From: JBBQNY01 sp038255255
GTDB taxonomy: Bacteria > Pseudomonadota > Gammaproteobacteria > Xanthomonadales > Ahniellaceae
DNA: 18,479 nucleotides
Direction: 5' to 3'
Assembly: GCA_038255255.1 (NCBI GenBank)
Contig: JBBSLL010000044.1
Coordinates: forward strand, 1-18,479
Below the pieces are notes generated by a model that did not search any database, was not told the DNA's origin, and saw only the letters and a program-made list of their open reading frames with translations. The translations under genes were made by a program, and so were the position numbers. The stretch's first letter is position 1; each line of letters starts with the position of its first letter. Positions 15,060 through 18,479 of this stretch are shown here, piece by piece.

Positions 15060-15113
15060 CCCCTCACCCGGCGCTGCGCGCCACCCTCTCCCCGCTTCGC
15101 GGGGCGAGGGTAA
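15060..15113. repeat. 54-bp double-hairpin repeat, copy 2
   Basis: This is an exact second copy of the 54-bp element at 14979 in direct orientation, from CCCCTCACCCGG to GCGAGGGTAA, with 27 unrelated bases between the copies. It ends ten bases before the stop of the convergent scoB gene. The core hairpin is also present, diverged, after proS (5330-5364). Confidence 0.85.
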
Positions 15114-15123
15114 AACCGCGCCG

Positions 15124-15756
15124 TCAAGCGGCGAGGAGCGGAACGCCGGTTTTTGAGCGGAGTTCGTCGGGGGTCACGCCGGGGGCGGATTCGACGACGC
15201 GCAGGCCCTGGTCGGTGATGTCGAAGACACCGAGCTCGGTGATGATGCGGTTGACCACGGCCACGCCGGTCAGTGGCAGCGTGCACTCCGGCACGATCTT
15301 GTGCGAGCCGTCTTTGGCAGCGTGTTCCATGAGCACGACCACGCGCTTGACGCCCGCGACCAGGTCCATCGCGCCGCCCATGCCCTTGACCATCTTGCCC
15401 GGCACCATCCAGTTGGCGAGGTCGCCCTTGTCGGTGACCTGCATGGCGCCGAGGATCGCAAGATCGATGTGCCCGCCGCGAATCATCGCGAACGAATCGT
15501 GGCTGCCGAAGTAACTCGCGCCAGTGCGCGCGGTGACGGTCTGCTTGCCCGCATTGATGAGGTCCGCGTCAACTTCCGCTTCGGTCGGGAAAGGCCCGAT
15601 GCCGAGCAGGCCGTTCTCGGACTGCAGCCACACGTCCATGCCGTCAGGAATGAAATTGGCCACGAGCGTCGGCAGGCCGATGCCGAGATTGACATACGCA
15701 CCGTCGGTCAATTCCTGCGCGGCGCGTTGCGCCATTTCATCGCGGGTCCACGGCAT
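15124..15756 (-). CDS. scoB: 3-oxoacid CoA-transferase subunit B (succinyl-CoA:acetoacetate type)
   Basis: This is the beta subunit of the two-subunit CoA-transferase that moves CoA from succinyl-CoA to acetoacetate, feeding ketone bodies into acetoacetyl-CoA. The 210-aa protein has the catalytic glutamate in QSENGLLGIGP (Glu47) and the conserved YVNLGIGLPTLVANFIP, ASYFGSHDSFAMIRGGHID and VPGKMVKGMGGAMDLVAG segments. I chose ATG 15756 (MPWTRDEMAQ) because GGAGG lies eight bases ahead on the minus strand. The frame stays open upstream through the repeat and into antisense of scoA, but that part is not protein-like. The order scoA then scoB, 94 bases apart, suggests one transcript, interrupted by a palindromic repeat pair. 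Confidence 0.96.
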   Translation of the reverse strand: MPWTRDEMAQRAAQELTDGAYVNLGIGLPTLVANFIPDGMDVWLQSENGLLGIGPFPTEAEVDADLINAGKQTVTARTGASYFGSHDSFAMIRGGHIDLAILGAMQVTDKGDLANWMVPGKMVKGMGGAMDLVAGVKRVVVLMEHAAKDGSHKIVPECTLPLTGVAVVNRIITELGVFDITDQGLRVVESAPGVTPDELRSKTGVPLLAA

Positions 15757-15778
15757 TGGTCGCGCCTCCGATTGTTTT

Positions 15779-15841
15779 TGTAGAGCCGAGCTGTGCTCGG
15801 CTTGTGGACGGGCCAGCAGCGGAGCATAGCTCCGCTCTACA
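15779..15841. repeat. inverted pair of palindromic repeats inside the scoA-scoB gap
   Basis: There are two hairpins: AGCCGAGC/GCTCGGCT around TGT (15784-15802) and AGCGGAGC/GCTCCGCT around ATA (15818-15836). They are bounded by an outer inverted repeat TGTAGAGC (15779-15786) / GCTCTACA (15834-15841). The whole is a REP-pair (BIME-like) unit. It fills most of the gap between the two cotranscribed CoA-transferase genes. Confidence 0.85.
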
Positions 15842-15850
15842 GGACCGGAC

Positions 15851-16567
15851 TCAGGCGCTGACAGTGCGTTGTTCGATGCGCTTTTCGGGCGTCGCGTTGA
15901 CCACGATGCGATCGACGTAGATGCCGGGCAGATGCACGTGGTCAGGGTCGATCGCACCGACGTCGACCAGTTCTTCGACCTCGACGATGCAGACCTTGCC
16001 GGCAGTCGCGGCCGCAGGGTTGAAATTGCGCGCGGTCTTGCGGAACTGGAGGTTGCCCGACGAGTCCGCCCGCCACGCCTTGACCAGGGACACGTCGGCC
16101 TTGAGCGCGGTCTCGAGCACGTAGTGTTGCCCATCGAACTCGCGCGTCTCCTTGCCTTCCGCGACGATCGTGCCGTAGCCGGTGCGGGTGAAGAACGCCG
16201 GAATTCCTGCACCACCGGCGCGCAGACGCTCGGCCAGCGTGCCCTGTGGGTTGAACTCGAGTTCGAGTTCGCCGCCGAGATACTGGCGCTCGAACTCCTT
16301 GTTCTCGCCGACGTAGGAGGAAATCATCTTGCGTATCTGGCGCGTGCTGAGCAGTTGTCCCAGGCCGAAGCCATCGACGCCTGCATTGTTGGAAATGACC
16401 GTCAGGTCGCGCGCGCCGGAGTCGCGCAACGCGGCGATCAGGGCCTCCGGAATGCCGCACAGGCCAAATCCGCCGACGGCGAGGGTCTGTCCATCCGCCA
16501 CGACACCGGACAGCGCGGATGTCGCGTCAGGGAACACCTTGCTCTTGGGCTTTTTCGCGTCTGGCAT
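15851..16567 (-). CDS. scoA: 3-oxoacid CoA-transferase subunit A (succinyl-CoA:acetoacetate type)
   Basis: This is the alpha subunit of the heteromeric CoA-transferase. The 238-aa protein starts MPDAKKPKSKVF and has the CoA-binding glycine loop VGGFGLCGIPEALI. It also has LTVISNNAGVDGFGLGQLL, the segment ISSYVGENKEFERQYLGGELELEFNPQGTLAERLRAGGAGIPAFFTRTGYGT, and a late acidic stretch (EVEELVDVGAIDPDHVHLPGIYVDRI), all typical of the family. ATG 16567 is preferred over an open extension of 35 codons that lacks family sequence; a weak CGGA lies just ahead of it. It is upstream of scoB. The gene ends ten bases before the REP pair. Confidence 0.95.
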   Translation of the reverse strand: MPDAKKPKSKVFPDATSALSGVVADGQTLAVGGFGLCGIPEALIAALRDSGARDLTVISNNAGVDGFGLGQLLSTRQIRKMISSYVGENKEFERQYLGGELELEFNPQGTLAERLRAGGAGIPAFFTRTGYGTIVAEGKETREFDGQHYVLETALKADVSLVKAWRADSSGNLQFRKTARNFNPAAATAGKVCIVEVEELVDVGAIDPDHVHLPGIYVDRIVVNATPEKRIEQRTVSA

Positions 16568-16714
16568 GTTCCGATCCGCGCAGGGAGGCACTCTCCGTCG
16601 CGCCGAGTGTAACCCGCGGCTTTGCGCGTCGCCCACGGCTTCGCGCCGATGCGAGATTGGACCTTCGTCCAATGCGCGGCAATCGTCGCCGACGGGTGGC
16701 AGACCGGCACACGT

Positions 16715-16830
16715 GTCAGGTCGCTGATGCGACCTGACCTACACCCGCACCCGTAGGAAAGGTCGCGGAGGCGACCTGACGCATTGCCCGGCCACGGCCG
16801 TCAGGTCGCGTCCGCGACCTGACCTACAAT
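16715..16830. repeat. cluster of three palindromic repeats, GTCAGGTCGC family
   Basis: There are three hairpins in a row. GTCAGGTCGC/GCGACCTGAC has a TGAT loop (16715-16738). AGGTCGC/GCGACCT has a GGAG loop (16760-16777). GTCAGGTCGCG/CGCGACCTGAC has a TC loop (16800-16823). The first and last are both followed by CTACA. The last ends in CTACAAT, so TACAAT (16825-16830) may double as a -10 box 22 bases before the ATP-grasp gene. The cluster lies between divergent genes, so it is not simply a terminator. The rest of the 284-base gap (16568-16714) holds no recognised element. Confidence 0.85.
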
Positions 16831-16851
16831 CATCAGCCCACAAAACCCGCG

Positions 16852-17772
16852 ATGCCCCGCATGCCGAAGATCGCCCTCATCACCGCCGACGCGGCGCGCG
16901 CCCGCGACGAAGATCTCGATCCCCTCCTGGCCGCATGCACCAGCGCAGGCCTCGACGCCGAAGTGGTGAGCTGGAACACGCCAGGCATCGATTTGTCGCC
17001 CTACTCGCTCGCAATCCTGCGTTCGCCGTGGGATTACGCGGATCGACTGCCCGAATTCCTGGCGTGGTGCGCGCAATGCTCGGGGGAGACCACGCTGCTC
17101 AATCCGCTTGAAGTCATCCGCTGGAACACCGATAAGCATTATCTCGCCGATCTCGCGCGCACCGGCGTCGCCTGCGTGCCGTCCTCGTTCGTGGAGCCCG
17201 GCGAAGACGCCCGCACCGGCGTCGCCGCGTTCCTGGAAGCGCACGCCGAGGCTTCCGAGTTCGTGGCCAAACCCGCAGTCGGCGCCGGCTCCCGGGGCGC
17301 GCGCCGTTTTGCCCGCTCCGAAGTCCCGGCGGCGCTCGCGCACGCAGAAGACCTGCTCCGTGCGAAGCGCAGCGTGTTGCTGCAACCCTATCTCGCGCGC
17401 GTCGACAGGCGCGGCGAAACCGCGCTCATTTTTTTCGACGGCAGGTACAGCCACGCAATCCGCAAGGGCCCGCTGCTGCCGCTGGGCAGTGCCGCCACCG
17501 ACGAGTTGTTCGCTCCGGAAGCGATCACCGCGCGTGAACCGACCACGGCGGAGCGCGACCTCGGCGAGGCGGTGGTCGCGGCGGTCCACGCGAGATTCCC
17601 CGGCATCGCACCGCTGGCCTACACCCGCGTGGACCTGCTGCTCGACGATAACGGCCTGCCCTGTGTGCTCGAGCTCGAGCTGGTCGAGCCGTCCCTGTTC
17701 TTTGCGCATGGCCCGCGCAGCGCGGACCGCTTCGCCCAGACGCTTGCTGCGAGATCCGCCCGGCTGGTGTAG
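16852..17772 (+). CDS. stand-alone ATP-grasp family protein (DcsG/RimK-like)
   Basis: This 306-aa cytoplasmic protein of the ATP-grasp superfamily forms an amide or ester bond through an acyl-phosphate. The N-terminal Rossmann-like part starts KIALITADAARARDEDLDP and has LAILRSPWDYADRLPEFLAWC. The signature LNPLEVIRWNTDKHYLADLARTGVACVPSSF follows, then the ATP-binding lysine segment (SEFVAKPAVGAGSRGARRF), VLLQPYLARVDRRGETALIFFDG, and the metal-binding end YTRVDLLLDDNGLPCVLELELVEPSLFF. The RSPWDY and ELELVEPSLF pattern matches the group that includes the cycloserine-ring synthetase DcsG, but most members have no assigned substrate. Start ATG 16852 or 16861; neither has a good ribosome-binding site. 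No neighbouring biosynthetic genes point to a product. Its stop codon lies within a palindromic repeat. Confidence 0.85.
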   Translation: MPRMPKIALITADAARARDEDLDPLLAACTSAGLDAEVVSWNTPGIDLSPYSLAILRSPWDYADRLPEFLAWCAQCSGETTLLNPLEVIRWNTDKHYLADLARTGVACVPSSFVEPGEDARTGVAAFLEAHAEASEFVAKPAVGAGSRGARRFARSEVPAALAHAEDLLRAKRSVLLQPYLARVDRRGETALIFFDGRYSHAIRKGPLLPLGSAATDELFAPEAITAREPTTAERDLGEAVVAAVHARFPGIAPLAYTRVDLLLDDNGLPCVLELELVEPSLFFAHGPRSADRFAQTLAARSARLV

Positions 17773-17827
17773 GAGCCGCCAGCCGCAAGCGTCCTGCGTG
17801 TCCATCGCGAATAGCGGCGCTCCTGCA
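17768..17827. repeat. inverted repeat pair, TGTAGGAGC family, overlapping a stop codon
   Basis: TGTAGGAGC (17768-17776) is matched near 17819-17827 by GCTCCTGCA (one mismatch) in inverted orientation, with internal GCC/GGC-rich arms. The left end supplies the TAG stop of the ATP-grasp gene. It resembles the REP elements beginning GTAGGAGCGGC that are common in Pseudomonas and Xanthomonas relatives. Confidence 0.6.
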
Positions 17828-17880
17828 GTGGACTTCGGCGTCTGATCGGACGGCGCTTAGGCGATCGCAGCCGGGGCGGC

Positions 17881-17886
17881 TAGAAT
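17881..17886 (+). promoter_or_regulatory. candidate -10 box of the etfB promoter
   Basis: TAGAAT matches the sigma70 -10 consensus at 5/6 and sits 46 bases before the etfB ATG. No clear -35 is present at 16-18 bases upstream; TTAGGC at 17857-17862 is a poor match. Confidence 0.4.
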
Positions 17887-17931
17887 TCGTGTTCGGCCGC
17901 GCGCGGGACGCGGCGAATCTCCAGGGTGGCA

Positions 17932-18479
17932 ATGAAAATTCTGGTCGGCTTCAAGCGCGTGGTGGACTACAACGTGCGCATCCAGGTCAAGCCGGACGGG
18001 TCCGGCGTGGTGACCGACGGGGTCAAGCTCTCGGCCAATCCATTCGACGAGATCGCGCTCGAGGAAGCCCTGCGGCTGCGCGACAAGGGCGTCGCCACGG
18101 AAGTGATCGTCGCGACCATCGGCCCTGCCGACTGCCAGCCGCATCTGCGCAGCGGACTTGCAATGGGCGCCAACCGCGCGGTGCACGTCGTGGTTGACCA
18201 GCCGATCCAGCCGCTGACCGCGGCGCGCGTGTTCCTCAAGCTGATCGAGAAGGAACAGCCGGATCTCGTGATCCTCGGCAAGCAGGCCATCGACGACGAT
18301 GCCAGCCAGACCGGCCAGATGCTGGCGACCCTGTGGGGACGGCCGCAGGCCACGTTCGCCTCCAAGGTCGACGTCGAAGGCAAGGTCGCGACCGTGACGC
18401 GTGAAGTGGACGCCGGCCTCGAGACGCTGGAAGTCGACCTGCCTGCGGTGATCACCACCGACCTGCGCCTCAACACGCC
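17932..18479 (+). CDS. etfB: electron transfer flavoprotein subunit beta (partial, C-terminus off window)
   Basis: This is the beta subunit of the soluble ETF, the heterodimer that collects electrons from acyl-CoA dehydrogenases and delivers them to ETF-QO. About 182 residues are visible out of the usual ~250. Features are MKILVGFKRVVDYNVRIQVKPDG, the family segment LSANPFDEIALEEALRL, the AMP/FAD-contact region LVILGKQAIDDDASQTGQMLATLWG, and the signature run beginning VDLPAVITTDLRLNTP. ATG 17932 has AGGG five bases ahead. etfA would be expected immediately beyond the window. The cognate ETF-QO gene lies 4.6 kb upstream on the same strand. Confidence 0.97.
   Translation, partial: MKILVGFKRVVDYNVRIQVKPDGSGVVTDGVKLSANPFDEIALEEALRLRDKGVATEVIVATIGPADCQPHLRSGLAMGANRAVHVVVDQPIQPLTAARVFLKLIEKEQPDLVILGKQAIDDDASQTGQMLATLWGRPQATFASKVDVEGKVATVTREVDAGLETLEVDLPAVITTDLRLNT

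Noticed and set aside
14979..15113. CRISPR-like direct repeats
   Set aside because: Only two copies with one 27-base spacing, the repeats are strongly double-hairpin, and no cas gene is present.
15757..16215. Extension of scoB that reads through the repeat into the scoA region (363 codons)
   Set aside because: The added part crosses the REP pair and an out-of-frame scoA sequence. The proper scoB start has a good Shine-Dalgarno site.

Overview
The window is visibly G+C-rich and densely packed with genes. It looks like a chromosomal stretch from a gammaproteobacterium, plausibly a Lysobacterales/Xanthomonadales relative. That placement is inference. It rests on the DUF4124 proteins, a short H-NS-family protein, a permease/ATPase/MCE/lipoprotein cluster, an ETF/ETF-QO and SCOT gene set, and abundant short palindromic intergenic repeats. 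No phage, insertion sequence, CRISPR array, rRNA or tRNA gene is visible. Both window edges cut genes: an RsbW-like kinase at the left and etfB at the right.

Region 1 (1-2436, minus strand) is a tightly coupled gene string. It runs from a phosphatidylserine synthase (pssA) to a GAF + PP2C/SpoIIE phosphatase (RsbU-like) and then an RsbW-like anti-sigma/Ser-Thr kinase. Both junctions are four-base ATGA overlaps. Region 2 (2618-5324, plus) holds two exported or membrane-anchored DUF4124 proteins and prolyl-tRNA synthetase. Region 3 (5367-8217) holds an unrecognised 276-aa protein (minus), an H-NS-family nucleoid protein (plus) and a ThrE-type threonine/serine exporter (minus), separated by strong hairpins at the convergent ends.

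Region 4 (8386-13190, plus) is a lipid-transport operon of the Mla/MCE type: a permease with an N-terminal STAS-like domain, an ATPase, a membrane-anchored MCE protein and an auxiliary lipoprotein, followed by an MFS transporter. Three junctions overlap or nearly do. The first gene appears to be preceded by a six-codon minicistron whose stop overlaps its ATG. Region 5 (13333-18479) is a fatty-acid/ketone oxidation neighbourhood: ETF-ubiquinone oxidoreductase, the two subunits of a 3-oxoacid CoA-transferase (minus), a stand-alone ATP-grasp enzyme resembling the DcsG type, and the start of etfB. ETF (EtfAB) passes electrons from acyl-CoA dehydrogenases to ETF-QO, and SCOT activates acetoacetate, so these genes fit together.

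Intergenic spaces, especially after 13190, carry at least four families of short palindromic (REP-like) elements. Two of them end in CTACAAT just upstream of a gene and may supply a -10 box. I do not see a clear-cut undescribed system. The best leads are the pssA-phosphatase-kinase coupling, the minicistron ahead of the permease, the orphan ATP-grasp enzyme and the unrecognised 276-aa protein.
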